Below, piece after piece: positions 38,951 through 51,700 of a DNA stretch of 64,000 nucleotides. Source of the DNA: Montifringilla adamsi (Eukaryota > Chordata > Aves > Passeriformes > Passeridae); the NCBI GenBank assembly GCA_017590115.1, contig JAGGNK010012892.1, positions 3,140,351-3,204,350 of the forward strand, given 5' to 3'. Within the stretch, counting starts at the first letter, position 1, and the number at the start of each line of letters is the position of its first letter. A program made the translations under genes and the position numbers. The notes under the pieces are model-generated. The model was not told the origin of the DNA and made no database searches. It saw nothing but the letters and a program-made list of their open reading frames with translations.

Positions 38951-39348
38951 GAAGCTTTCACATATTAAAACAGCAAGATGTTAAAGACTTTCAAGTGAAC
39001 AGTCTTTGTTTTTAACTTAGAGAACGAGATTCACTAATGGAATGCCAAATTGCATTCACTCTCATGATACTTGACTGCAGAATGGGATAATAACACATGT
39101 GTGCTTCTGCATGCCATGGAAAACCTGTTATTACAGGGGTTTCTTTCCTGCCTTTCCTCTGTACTTTCCAGAAAATGTTCACACAAATCTTACCCCTTCA
39201 AGTAATCTTCTGTGTGCCAACCCCCCATTAGAATCCCAGGAGTCTAGCCATTAACAGATTGGTTTTACGCAAATAAAAAGAATAAAAAATAATGGTGACA
39301 GAGTACAATAGCACAATTTAGATGAGTGACAACTGGCAATGAATAGCC

Positions 39349-39374
39349 AAAAAAAAAAAAAAAGAAAAAAAAAG
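39349..39374. repeat. A-rich tract
   Basis: Fifteen A, then G, then a further A run. It could be the tail of an old insertion, but the upstream sequence shows no recognisable source. Confidence 0.9.
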
Positions 39375-41940
39375 TTAAACTGGAGATAACAGTCTGCAAA
39401 ATATAGACTGACAATGCAGAAGAATGTCAATTGTCACTTTAAATCACCAGCAGCCCAGCCACATCTGCTATCACACCTGTGCTCTCTTTTCTGATCCACT
39501 CTGGCACCCTAGAAATAGTAGGCAAACAGCCAGCCTTGTATCTCCAGCTCTCTGAAGTCTGGCTCTGCTACCAGCCTGCATTCCTCTCACCTGGAGCAGA
39601 TCAGGCACTGACCCTGCACCCTCAGACTGCTCCTAACTGACAGGAATTCGCTGCTGGTGCTGGGAAGGACATCCTGTAACAGCAGGTCCCAGGACCACCA
39701 TGAACTGTGGGTTCAGGTGAGAGAGCTAATGGAGCTCTCAGTCAGGTGAGACAGCTAAAGGAGCCCTGCTTACATCTGATACTTGAGCCACATAAAAATA
39801 GTGAACAAATAATAAATTGACATTTCTTGGCAAGGGGAGTGGGGCAACATGTGCCTCTGGTGCCAAACATGAAAATTCAGCTAACATATATTGGAAAGAG
39901 TGGTTCTACAGCCTCCATACATAGTCCACTTTTAGTCTAGAAATAAAAAGAATGAAAAGCTGATAGCCAGAGAGCTCATTGTTTAGAAAGATGCTTATCC
40001 AAGACTAATCAGGGGGCAAGCACAGGAAAATAGAGCTCTGTTACGGCATATGAAGTTGCTTATTTCAAAGCAGACCTTTCACAGGCTTTACATGGGGTTT
40101 GGGTTTTTGGATGGGAATTGGCTTTCCTGCCTCCCAACAGTTTGTCTGGGAGCATCTTCCAAGTGCCAGCCCTTCCCTGCTTCCTGCCCCCAGCAGCACC
40201 TTCCCCTGCAGAAAGAGCGCCTGTCAATAAAGACTGAGCGCCTCAGCTCCTGCCACCATTCTGCTGCTCTGTAAAAGCCAACTTGTTTCAAAAGGGAGGA
40301 ATTAGATTGTGCAAAAGCTGCAGTGCGAACACTGGGATAAGTTGGATCAGGCAGTTTTACCAAGCTATTTCTGGAAAAAAATAAACACTGCTACTCAGTG
40401 CTTATGATTAATAATGTTATCTTGTAGCTAATTTTATTCCTTGCCCCTCTCTTCTCCTGCCTTCCAATTTGGAAGCGCACTTAATTATGAAAACATGAGC
40501 ACTAGACTGTGAATTTTGATATATTAATTTCACCGTGGTTTTGTTTCTACACTGCACCACCAAAGCTCTCAAGGACAACCAGTCAAGGAGGCAATGAAAA
40601 TCATAACACCTGGGGTAATTTTCTTAAGCAAAGTCAACATTAGGCAATTTCTTACTCACAAATTTCATTGCATTACTGAAACCTATAACCATGATGCACC
40701 TTGCTCCTGTTTTTCAACACCACAATTTCCTTTGATGACTGAAGTCTGAGAAAGGACTCAGTGGTTTTTTTGCTCAAGGTTTTTTTTAAGGACTAGAACC
40801 AGAGACTACTAAGGCTGGCAAGACCAAACCAAAAAGAGCACAAATGGATAACCATGACCATATTCCTGAGCTCCTTTGCTCAACAGCAGAACTGTTCCTC
40901 ATTTCATGCCTGACCAAGAGTGCACAGATGCCTTGCCTGGGTGCCCAACACTGGCCCCAGCTATCACGTTCACCATTCATTTATTGACTCCTCTCTGCTC
41001 CATTCTGGTTCTTCACACTGCAGCTCTGCCCTCAGTGTTTTACTGACACCTCACTGCCCCAGTTTGTGTCTCCATTCTTTTGCTACCACTAGCCCACAGC
41101 CCCAGAAGCACCATCCAGACAGCAGCTCTGACATTTGCATGGTTATTTTGTTGTCTCTCTAAATCTGTTTTAATTACTTAGAGAGAAACATGAGGCGTGG
41201 CATTAGGGCAGTGTTAGAAATATAGCTCTGTGAATAGTGACCTTTTTGATCTATTGGCTGTTCCAAAATCACAATGAAATGATTAGCTCAGAGCTGGCTT
41301 AATGTAAGTTTGCATATATCCTAGGCAAAATGAAAAATAAAAGTCTGAGTTGATAGAATTATTTTCCCTTCAGCTTTTGTAATTAAGGTTTAAAATAAAA
41401 AAAATCGGAATAATTTGGAAACCCCTTTTAAAAAATAAAAATTAAAACCATTTCCATTGAGAAAATGTTGAAACATACACTCTCATTTTTTTCAAGCAAT
41501 TAAGGGCAAGGTTTTCAACCCCAGCAAAATAGGAAAAAGCGAGACAGATTTCCCAGCCTTTCTAATGCCACACATGAATTAACATGATGATCATATTAAT
41601 GATACTTTTTAACTGGAAAAGCTTTAGGTCAATTATTTTTCCCAATTCTATTTTTTACTGAAGTATGAAGCTGTAAAATCCCAGATGGAATAACATAAGT
41701 TATAATGGCAACAAAATGGATAACCGTGTTTCTAAACTCGGTCTAAATCGTGCATGTTCCAAAATTATAAACCAGAGTGTTTTATACATTTTTTCAGAGT
41801 AATAACCACCTCAGTCACTTTGAGATGAATCTCTGTGTGCAGAAAACAGAGTATCTAACATTTGTAACACTTTCCAAACCACAGTACCTTTAAATAATAC
41901 AACATTCATTAAAATAGAAGAGTAGAGCAAATTACTGTAC

Positions 41941-42037
41941 CAAACATCCTCTGCATCTTCATCACACTCTGCCCCAAACTGGCAAATGTCACAGGTCGAT
42001 GTCTCTTTTTGATTGGTTTCACCTGAGCCTTCATTGA
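41941..42037 (-). CDS. TMEFF2: TMEFF2 internal coding exon: acidic linker and start of second follistatin/Kazal module
   Basis: This is a partial gene, an internal exon of TMEFF2 (transmembrane protein with EGF-like and two follistatin-like domains, also called tomoregulin-2). The minus strand reads a polypyrimidine stretch ending in CAG at 42040-42038, then 97 coding bases, then the donor GTACAGTA from 41940 down. The 31 whole codons include the motifs GSGETNQKETSTC, CDICQFGAEC and DEDAEDV. The Cys-rich part begins the second follistatin module, just upstream of its Kazal core. Two bases at the start complete a Val codon and two at the end open a Trp codon, which the next exon completes with G. 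The sequence is nearly identical to mammalian TMEFF2 as I know it; the visible differences are Asn for His before EGSG and Asn for Ser after GET. A continuous open frame runs past both ends but is intron there. TMEFF1 fits less well. The numbering of this exon is not determined here. Confidence 0.95.
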
Positions 42038-43689
42038 CTGTTTGATGGAAAGCAGAAGAATATACATTAGTAAAGACAGCACTGTAGCAAAGCACTTCTT
42101 TCTCTCTCTAGAAAAATCTATTCACTGCATCAGCTTAATGTGCCGCTCACAAAGATGATGGCTGGCCAACAGTGTTCCTGAGTGGGCCAACAACACAGAA
42201 ATTTCCATGCTGGCCTGTGATAAATCCCCCCAATTACACAGCTAAAAGGAAAACCAGAGAAAAACTCTTCCTTTTCCCTCTCCCCTCAATCAATGACCCC
42301 TTCAAGCTGCAGCGCAGGAAGGTCATGTCCCCACTGAGCCTTGCTGCTTTGTTCCCTGGGAAAATAATGGAGGGGCATTGATAGCATCACATGCTGCCTC
42401 GTGTCCTTTACCCATGAAGGCCTTGAGATGGCCCCAAGGGGATGCTTTCCTCGAAAATGTTTTGAAATTACCTGCCGTGTGGTGCAATCTAGTCCACTCC
42501 AAAGGCAAAACATTTTTCTCTGCAGAAGCACAGCTATGAGCCCCAAGGACTAGTTATCTCTGGCAGGGAAGATTTAGTGCTATCCAGAGGAGAGGACATT
42601 CTCCAGCATAGGTTAAATTTGAAACCAGGGGAAAGTCAATGCTGATGTCTGCAATTGTCTAAGGTTTGTACCTGGCCTGTAAGCCAAAAACAAGACAGGA
42701 CTAAAGGGAAAATCAAAATATGGGTGTAAGAGGACTGCAAAAATATATTGATGGCTGAGTACTGAAAGGCAGAAAGAGACACTAAGGTAGGCACCAAGAA
42801 GAAGGTTTGTTAAAAGATCCAAAAGAAACATTATCTATGTTTCTACTGAAGTGTATAAACACCCCTTGGTATCTTTTGAAAGATGCCACACTCCAGCAAG
42901 ACTGTACCTAGAGATACCCTGCCAGTTGCAGAGTTATTAAACCAACGCAGACTTTAAGCATCAATCAGCTCTGCTCAGACTGATGTTGTTATCTGCACCA
43001 ACAGCCTCTGCAGAGTGTGTCATCTCTCGTGCATTTGGAGTCAGCAGCATGGTGCAGGCTTCTGCCCACCGGGCTGCAGCCCACCAAAGCTGGTAGACGC
43101 CCACCAAAGCTGGAGTGTGCTGGTAGCCCCAGTGACATCCACTGGATAAATCATCTGCCTGACATACATCCAGGTTGTTACCAGAGCCTTCTGTGTCAGA
43201 GGGCTCTGATTTTGAAAAAGCTGCTTTTGTTATTTGCTCTAAAAAGGATAACAATCTCAGACTTTCTCAAAGCTGTTTGAGGAGAAAGGGCTTTTGCCCC
43301 TAGAAGAGCAAGGGTGACTCCAATGCCTGTTTTTCAACAAATTTGCTTCCCTATCCTGGACACGTTATACAAGTTCTTTTAAGCTTCCCACTATGTGATA
43401 TCAGGAATAATATAATTTCCTCCCAACAGAGAATATGGAAACAAGTATATTAAAATATTGTGATAAGCTTAGATACCACAGTGATAGAAATCACAGAAAT
43501 ACCAAAGGTAAATCTTATCTAAAATGCTTTTTTCCCTGAGCCTTAATATAGTCAAAGGAAGTACTGGTATTTTTAGGAATGGACTATGCTGCATTAATTT
43601 TCTAACAGTCATGCTTGATTTTAGACTATATTAAACTGAAAAAAACTCACCTATAAAAAGCATTCTGATTATCTGATTATCCCAAAAGG

Positions 43690-43706
43690 AAAAAAAAAAA
43701 AAAAAA
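43690..43706. repeat. A17 homopolymer
   Basis: A run of seventeen A, without a recognisable neighbouring element. Confidence 0.93.
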
Positions 43707-45687
43707 GGTAGTTTTGCTCTATTTGTACAAATTTGCTCACCCTTATATCCATAAAATTCATGTATGAAAAAACAAAGGGAAAACCAGGAAAAAAACACTC
43801 TGGATTTTTGTTCTACTGTGTTGTCAGGTTTTTCTGTTTCTTTAAATGACTGAGAAACTCTGTAGGCTCACGTATTATAAAAGCCAATGCACAAGGGTGG
43901 ACAAGGAGTCCAGGTGCCACATCCTCACACCATTAGCATCTCCATGTGCTGCCCGTGTGCTTCTGGCCCCACAGCATCAGGAGGCTCATATGAGATCCTC
44001 CCCACCTTCCTGCAGCTGCATCCAGGCCTGCAATGTTTCATTTACATTTTAAATATAGAAATCTCTTTTACTGAGGAGATAACTCTGACAGCCAATGGTG
44101 GCAGGGAATTTCCAGTGGTTAAGATATTAAGCAGGTTGTGTAATGAGTGACTATGGCACCTATGGGCAGATGACTTCTTACAACAGCCAAGCATTCCTCA
44201 CCTATCAGAAACATGACAATTGCTCCAGTTCAGGAGGGTGAGAACATATACTTTATGGAATGGAACTTTAATTTCTTTATTTTGTTATTCTGCAAATCAC
44301 TTCCCTTGCATTTCCTTTTAATTTAAAACATATGCCCTGCTCTCTTCCTCCCTGCAATGTTTCTATTCATCACTGCCCAGCACGTGTCGCTTGGCTGGGG
44401 ACCTCACACAGTTCTACATCACAGAGTAAGTGAAATAGCTCCTTAAACCATTAAAAAAGGCATTTGAAAGACTAAGCATGTTGAAGAGCAGTAATTGATT
44501 TGGAGAAGATCAGCCACTCTGCAGCACATTGCAGTTCTGAATTTCTATTTGAAAATAATAGGTCATCCTTCATATTCTTCTGAAGAAGCCCTGTGACCAG
44601 CTTTCCAGTCAATGTGCACATTGTCATTAAATGTGCAAATGTGCAGAATTCCTTACTAAAAAGAGCATAAACAGGAGATAAACAGCTGTCCTTTCTCTTG
44701 CCAGTAATACAGATAAAATTATTCTTTACATTCCTTATAGGTGTATTTTCTCCCCTTACACAAACATACCCACTGGCATATGCACCCACACCCAGAACTG
44801 ACACACACAGGGCTTGTTTTCTCCATGCTGTGCAGATAACTGCTTTGATAAATCAGACATCTTACAATGAGTTATTTTCCCAATATTTCCTGCTGTTTTC
44901 TAGCTTGAGGACTAGTGGATGCTTATTTTCTAAGGTGACTCTTGTTTCTTTTTTTCCCCTCACTGCACTTGCTGATTTGCACTGCTTTTCTAACCCAACT
45001 GGAAAAATTGTTAGCAAAAAAAAATAATCTCCTTTCTGGGTTACTCTTCTAGAACAGAGAATGAGCCTTCTTCTCATGCATGTTAGATAGTCTTCATATT
45101 AGCAACTATTGAGGTTTTAACATCAAGGAAGCTGCAGGAACATAGCAGGGCTCCAGGGAGGCTAATCACTGAAGCCCACCACTTAACTACTCACAGAACT
45201 GAGAAATTTTAAGCTTCAAATTCCTATTTTAATAGCAAGACTATCAACTTTGAGAGTCCAAAGAAATGCGCTAACAAGGGTTAGAAGGTCACTAACATTA
45301 CCTGAAAGTCACTTCAGAGACTATGTCAATCTCCTAAGCAATAGAAATTCTCAGCTGTGAAGGCACTACACACAATTTACAGAGTCAGTGGACTGTGGTA
45401 ACCACAACAGCTCCTGTTTTAATAATTTGGTCCTTCTCTGGCATTCTCACAGTGCTCTGATTAGATAGCTGTGATTTCAAGAATGTCTGTATTGTTTGCA
45501 GGTCCCACAAGAAAGAAACCATTTCTGAGGCATTTTACTCTATCTCCCTAGCTGAAAAAAAAAAACAAAAAAACCAGATTGAAAGTATCATCAGTATATT
45601 GGTTTGACCCTGTGCTTATTTCCTGTAACATCAGGAGAAAACTAAAAGCCCCAAAAATGCCTACTGCCACTGTAGCCACCTTCTAAT

Positions 45688-45720
45688 TTCAAAGAGATTG
45701 AGACATTCAATCTCTTTGAA
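45688..45720. repeat. Perfect hairpin, 13-bp arms, 7-nt loop
   Basis: TTCAAAGAGATTG (45688-45700), AGACATT loop, CAATCTCTTTGAA (45708-45720). The stem is perfect and stands alone, with no transposon ends or tRNA features. The arm is too short for a typical microRNA precursor. Confidence 0.95.
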
Positions 45721-48700
45721 TCAAGTCCTCTGTAGGTACAAACCTACAAAATGGTTGTCGCTACGACCCCAAAAAATCATGCTAGGACTTTACCTACACA
45801 ACTTCCCAAACTCTTGCTCTATTAGGAGCTGGACCAATGGTTTAGAGGTTTTAAAACAGACATCAAAATCTCTGTGCTCAAGCGCTGCTGAATAACCCTT
45901 GCTCAGTGTCTTCTCTAGGTGCTTGATGAGTGGCAAAGCCAGGATGGTAATGAATTCCTTGCAATTTCCAGAAAAGCAGCTCCAGTGGCACGGTTAGGAG
46001 TATGCACAGCCTCTTGATGTGGTACACAAAGTGCCACAGGGGACATGCAGGTACCCTGCCCCACAGACCATACTGTGGGGAGTAAAGGGGTGTGGGAAGA
46101 GTAGCTGGGGAGCCAGGAGAGTGAGAGACAATCAGGTGACAACACTGGTTAGACACAGATCCCTCAACCTCTCTGCTAACACGGTTCTGAAAGTAATAGG
46201 ACAAACTCAAGAAAGCCTCAGCTCAGTCTTCACATAGCTTTTTAGGACTATTATAACAATCTTTATTCAATATATTTCAACTACACTGGAGAACACAACA
46301 AAGAAACAATAGAAAACATCACCACATGCTTGAATATACAAAATATGGCTATAATGAATTATGAATTATGACTACTCTGATGTAGTCTTCCTTTGATCGA
46401 TGTGATCAGACACGTGCTTATCACAACCTCTGATTCTGACTTGACTCTTCATGGTGGGATATCTTTGCTATTGTTGAAAGAAAAACTTCAAAAAAAGGTT
46501 TGCTCTAGCTCATCCTAACAGGATACATGCTTGTTTTCATCTAGAATATCTAGGTAAAAACAAAGATCACATGGAGATGAGAGTTGATGGCCATTTTTGT
46601 CTTGCAGAATGAAAGACAAAGTGCAAATTAAAATTAGTGGAGGAGGATGCTCTTCAGACCAGCTGAGGTGATCTTGCTACATGCTTCAGTCCTAACAGGA
46701 GTGCTCTGGGCAGGTGAGAAGGTGAGTGGATAAAGTGAGAAAGGTCTAAGCAAGGAGGGCAGAGAAGCCAGCAAGAATTTACTAAATGTGTGAGAACAAG
46801 CACTACCTGCACTACCAGACAGCTAACAACACCTCACAAACTGCACCAATAAAAGCCCAGATGCTGCAAGCGACTTCACCCTAATCAATAAGCCTTTTTT
46901 CCTGAAAGCATTAGCTCAGTCAAAACCTGCAAAGTGAGAAAAATGAAGGGTGGAAAGCAGGGGGTCAACTTGCCAATGACTCTGCCCTCAAAGTCTGGCA
47001 GAAGCTCAGAACGGCATTACCGTCAAAATGAAAGGAAAATGGCCTACAGGATTGGTAATAAATTCAAACTCTGACGTGCCTTGCTCTGCTTTACTCCTGC
47101 CAGCTGGCTCCATCTCAATAAATACAAATTTGCCCTCTCTCACACCCATAAACACTCTGGGGAAATCACTTATTGCAGGGGAAAACAGTGTCTGTGCCCA
47201 GCTCAGGACCCAACACAGAACTTCTTAATATTGAAATGAAATATTCTCCTTCACACCAATGTGCCTTTGAGGGTTCCTTCACAGCATCACAGGTGAGTCC
47301 TTGAAACCCCCTGTCTGCTATATGGGCAGGTGATTTAAACAGCACCAGGGCTGTGCCGTACTTGAGCTGACTGCCTGGAAATCAGACCCCCTTTCTCAGG
47401 GTTTATACTGCCTCAGGTCCCATCTTTGGATACCTCTGCCTTGCCATTCTCAGCCAAGTGCTGGAAAAGGTTAATGGCATGACTTTAGCATGATGTAAAT
47501 ACCTAGCAGGGTTTTTGAGGAGGAACTAGATGCACCCAGCCAGCTCAGATTGCTGATAAAATGTGCTCTTATTGCTAAATACCATGTAGATAGAGCCTGG
47601 CACTGCTCTGATGCCAGTCAGACTCAATTTGCAGTGCTTTTCAGCTCTTGTATTTATACTGTGATTCTCAGGTCTTTTTTTTTTTTTTCCCTTAAAAATC
47701 ATAACCAGTGAACTATCTCAATGTATAAGGATCTTGATTTCCATGTATATATTTGTTTTGAAAGGTATGCCTAAGCTTTAGAGCAGTGGAGAAAATGCTT
47801 GTGAGTATAACAAACCCCAGGAACTCTCGTGCTTGTAATTTTTAAAAGCTACTTTTATAGGGCTGATTCATGATTTTTCAGTCCAATGCTGAGTTGATGT
47901 CAGACAGGAAAGCAGCACTTCTGGAGCAGCTCACCCTTGTGCACAGCCCTGTGCTGGGCTCACCCACACCTTGTGGATGAAGGCTGTGCTTCTGCCCCGG
48001 ATACAGAGTCTCATAGTGCAAGAAAACTGTCTGGGAGTGCCCTGAGTTTGGGGAATAACTAATACAAAAATTGTTTCACACTATCACTAAGCACTGCTGC
48101 TCTGCCTTTACTTTTTACCTCCTGTCTTCCTTCCTGCCATGCCTTCTAATTCTCTTGGGTCTTTCCTTTTCCCACCACCCCAGTTTTCCAGCAGCACTTT
48201 CCCAAACACCTGGAGCAGCTCTGTCAGCCCAGCTGGCCCCTTGCTTGGCCCAGCTCAACATCTCAGGAGCCTTCCCCAGCTGTCACCCAGCCTGGGGGCT
48301 CAAGGGTCTCCCCTGGCAGCATTTCCACCCTGTAAACCTCACTTATCATGGCTGAAAGTGGATGGGAATGGTTTCCCAGGATCAGCGCTGCTCCTCTGCA
48401 CCTGTGTGCCTGCAGCTCTCTCCTTTCAGCAGGTGCTCCTGCAGCATCCCTGTCTGAAGCCAGGCCATGACCCTCCACAGACCTCTGCAGGGACTTGTCT
48501 GCATTTCTACAACGGCAGCCAGGAGGGAATGGACTCAATTCTTACTCAGAGTGTATTTATTCTAAACAAACACCACTTGCTTGTTGCTGTCTCATGCAGC
48601 TCCCACAGTGCATTTGATAAAAAATTAAAAGCGATTAGTCGTGGCCAGTTTCTCCTAGCAAATAACTCTAATGGTGTTACAAAAGGAATGGCTCACTGAA

Positions 48701-51700
48701 TAAAACCCTATTGTAAGCTTTCTGAATGCTGACATGAAACAGCTGTGCTTATTGCACCATTGTGTGGTCCCCCTACTAAATTTGACATTTGCCTGGTGTC
48801 TGTGGGCTGCCAGCACTGCAGATTTAGGTGCCAGCACCTTTATGAAGGTGTACAATGACCAGCACTGACAGTATTTGCCAGTGTGAAGAAGAGTAGGCTC
48901 ATTTAATTTTACCAAGAGCTTCCCCTCATAAACAGCTTTGAGTAAGAAGCCAAAATAGCACATAGGGGACTATTCATCACTGCCTTGCATTAATTTAAAG
49001 AGAAGCCTCACTTCCTTGGAGGAGAATTTTCAAGAAATAGATATATATTTTTGGAAAAAAAACATGCCTGCAATACTGCCAAAGCTTTGTTGGCATCAGT
49101 CCCTGCTTTTATGTATTTCAGTATGCACAACAGGATGAACAAAATAACCAAGTGAACATGGCCACAGCTGGGAGGGTGTAATGCCACTGGTCACCAATCA
49201 AGGCAATTATTAAAGAGCCTGGAAGGAAATTACTGTGGCCCTAATTGCAAGGACCAGAAGATTTTTCAGGATCAAGGAGAAATAAAAAAAGATGATGTCT
49301 GATTCCTCCCTCAGGTTGACTTGCCTGGCCACACAGATCATTAACCTCAGCACTGTGTCAGGGCAGGTAGGAAGCTGCAGCCCAGGAAAGTGCCCAATGT
49401 CTTAACGCTTTTCTTATTTGTCAGAAAATGCCCATCACAGGTTACCCTGAAGCACAGTCAAGTGTGAGCTGCTTCTGGCTGGCTGGTCCTGTGTGCCAGA
49501 AAGAAGTGGAGTAGGCCAGGATGGAATTCTATAGATGGAATGTATGTACTCTATACATGCTGGAGAACCAGTACTTACAAATTCTGTGAAGAAATACTGC
49601 ATGAGGTGTAGGCTCAGTTCGAGGAATACAAGGCAGTGCTGCCTTCCTCTGTAGATGTTACAGTTGGACATAAACCACAGAAATTACCCATCTGTGCTTT
49701 CCCTGACCTCTGCCAAGAATTCACATCCCACCTGAGGTTCTGAGCATTTTCATTCATTGTAGGCAGAGAGAAACCCTCATCACCAAATTTACAGAAATTC
49801 AGTGAAAAAAAATAAAATATCCAAAGCCATGCTTTCACAAAGACTAAAATAAGCAAGTCCCAAACAGGTGATCTGCCTTTCCAGGGCTTTCCACACTGAA
49901 AGGGTGCTTTTGCCAGTTTCCTACCTGCTGGAAAGATCACTAGAAGTCTTAAATGTGAACCCTTACAGCTACTCATCTTTCAAGAAACAGAATGAAAGGA
50001 ACAAAGATAAAACCTAAAAAAGCTGTCTGGCATCCACTTGGTGACTACTTCAGTTTTAAGATCTTTGTCACTTTGCTGTTGATTTAAGTCTGTGTATCCT
50101 TTTGAATATTAGTATGGCTAGCAAGATAGCAATATCATACATAAAAATGTTCTTTATTCCAGAACAGATGAAACTCCCAGTGGTAAAAGAAGATTTAGTT
50201 ATCTCTGAAGATTTCTTATCACTGTGCAACATAACTCTCTAATGGTTCAGTGCCTTGGAGGGTCATCTGAGATCACTTATCACATAAATCAAATAGGTGG
50301 CAGGCTATAAGAATGGAAGCCTATAGCAATTTCATGTCTTTGCTTGCAGACATCAAATCTATCTTTTAGGCAGACTATAGAGGAGATAATATTCCACTCC
50401 ATTTAAGCCAGTGAAGAAACCCAAATCTGGGTATTAACCAATTTTTGGGAAGCTGCTTCTAGTCTCGACTGCACCACAATTATCTTGGGAAATTACTGGT
50501 TTTAAATCCTAAAACATGGATGGAAGACACTGGTCCTGGTTTTAATTTAGACTAAAGCTGCTGTAAAATCATTCTGGCAATGGAAGGGAGTGCCAGAGCA
50601 AGGGAAAGCCTAGTTTTGTTGATGTCCCATTTACATAATCTGTGGTGTGTAAAGTGGATCCAGTATAAAAATGACTTGGGTCTACCTTGGATACAACAAG
50701 AGGAACAGAGTTTTTCCCTCCCTCTCCACTTTTCTTCCATGTAATACTCCTTTCTCTTGATTTCTGTGGTGTTAATGCAGGTTACACATACGTAACAGAG
50801 AGCTGGAGCTGCCTTGGGGTTCAGGAGCTGCCTTGAGGCTCAGGAGCATCAAGCTTGTGTGGCAAGCTCATTTCTAGTAGTGGGGTCTCAGAAGGGGGCA
50901 GTTCAGTGAGGTGCCAAAACTGACAGTCACAACCCATGTTCAGCCAGGCTGTCACCTCATCACTGGGAGCCATCAGAGATGGCTCCTTAGCTGCCTCCTC
51001 CTCCATCAGCTCAGAGGATCCCCAATCCCCCTTAACAGCTCCTACCCCAGAATTTAATACTTCTGCAGCAGCACTCTCCGATCTGATCCTCTAAACTCTA
51101 CAACCAGGGCTCATCCCCGAGTTTCTCCTTTCCCCATGAGAACTCCCTTTAAAAACAAAAACAAAGCAAAAATGCATCTCAGAGGTAGTTGTTAAGACAT
51201 CCCTCCTGACACATGTGAAGGTGTTTCTGCCTTCCCAAGGCTGTAGGTAGGTAGTCCTTGGGTCTCTGCTGCAGCTCGGGGTGCACAGCAGTGCTGGCAC
51301 CTAAAGAACTTGCCAGAAGCTGAGACGAGGGCAGCTGCAAAGCCTCCAAGTCGTGCTGGAGGGGATACAATATTTATGCAACATAGATCATATCTTTTAC
51401 ATAACCCTACTCTTCAACAAACATGAAAACATATGGCATCAGTTAATTGCATGAAAATATTTGGTAGGAAGACAATCTTTCAGGACAAATGGGAAAAAAC
51501 CCCAATCAAGCTGTTTTTCCCTTTTATTCCCATTATTAGTGGGGAGGTTGAGGCAGTACACAAGTACTAGCTTAAAGCATTCCTTGGTTTATAGTTCATG
51601 AAGTGAAACAGTGGTATCCAGCACAAAATCCATGAGAAACACTGGCAGCACTGCTGATAACCTAGGCAGAAAGGCAAGGCAGCTCATGAATGGGGAGCAC

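Larger units (their letters stand above)
22381..41940 (-). other. TMEFF2: TMEFF2 intron, 19.6 kb
   Basis: This intron lies between the two follistatin/Kazal exons. The donor GTACAGTA is at 41940 and the acceptor TTTTCAG at 22387-22381, with a long pyrimidine-rich stretch beside it. The split Trp codon (TG then G) is restored by splicing. The intron contains the tRNA-Ile SINE at 31717-31844, the inverted-repeat element near 27553-27724, two related repeat fragments near 25.7 and 27.2 kb and homopolymer tracts. It also has two stretches (about 33040-33450 and 38590-38950) whose base composition suggests conserved non-coding DNA. No coding exon was recognised in it. Confidence 0.9.

Noticed and set aside
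21049..42037. TMEFF1 as the identity of the gene
   Set aside because: The second Kazal module (NIDCSQTNFNPLCASDGKSY) and the Thr-rich linker fit TMEFF2; TMEFF1 differs at many of these positions.
41811..42095. 94-codon minus-strand frame taken as a whole gene
   Set aside because: Only 41941-42037 is TMEFF2; the parts outside read through the acceptor CAG and donor GTACAG into intron.
45688..45720. microRNA precursor
   Set aside because: The stem is only 13 bp with a 7-base loop, too short for Drosha/Dicer processing, and the flanks do not extend the pairing.
48139..48699. 186-codon plus-strand open frame
   Set aside because: Pro/Ser/Leu-rich composition from GC-rich DNA, no domain or paralogue recognised, no nearby promoter or polyadenylation context.
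50806..50846. Duplicate GGAGCTGCCTTG block
   Set aside because: Only two copies of about 19 bases; a trivial local duplication with no wider structure.
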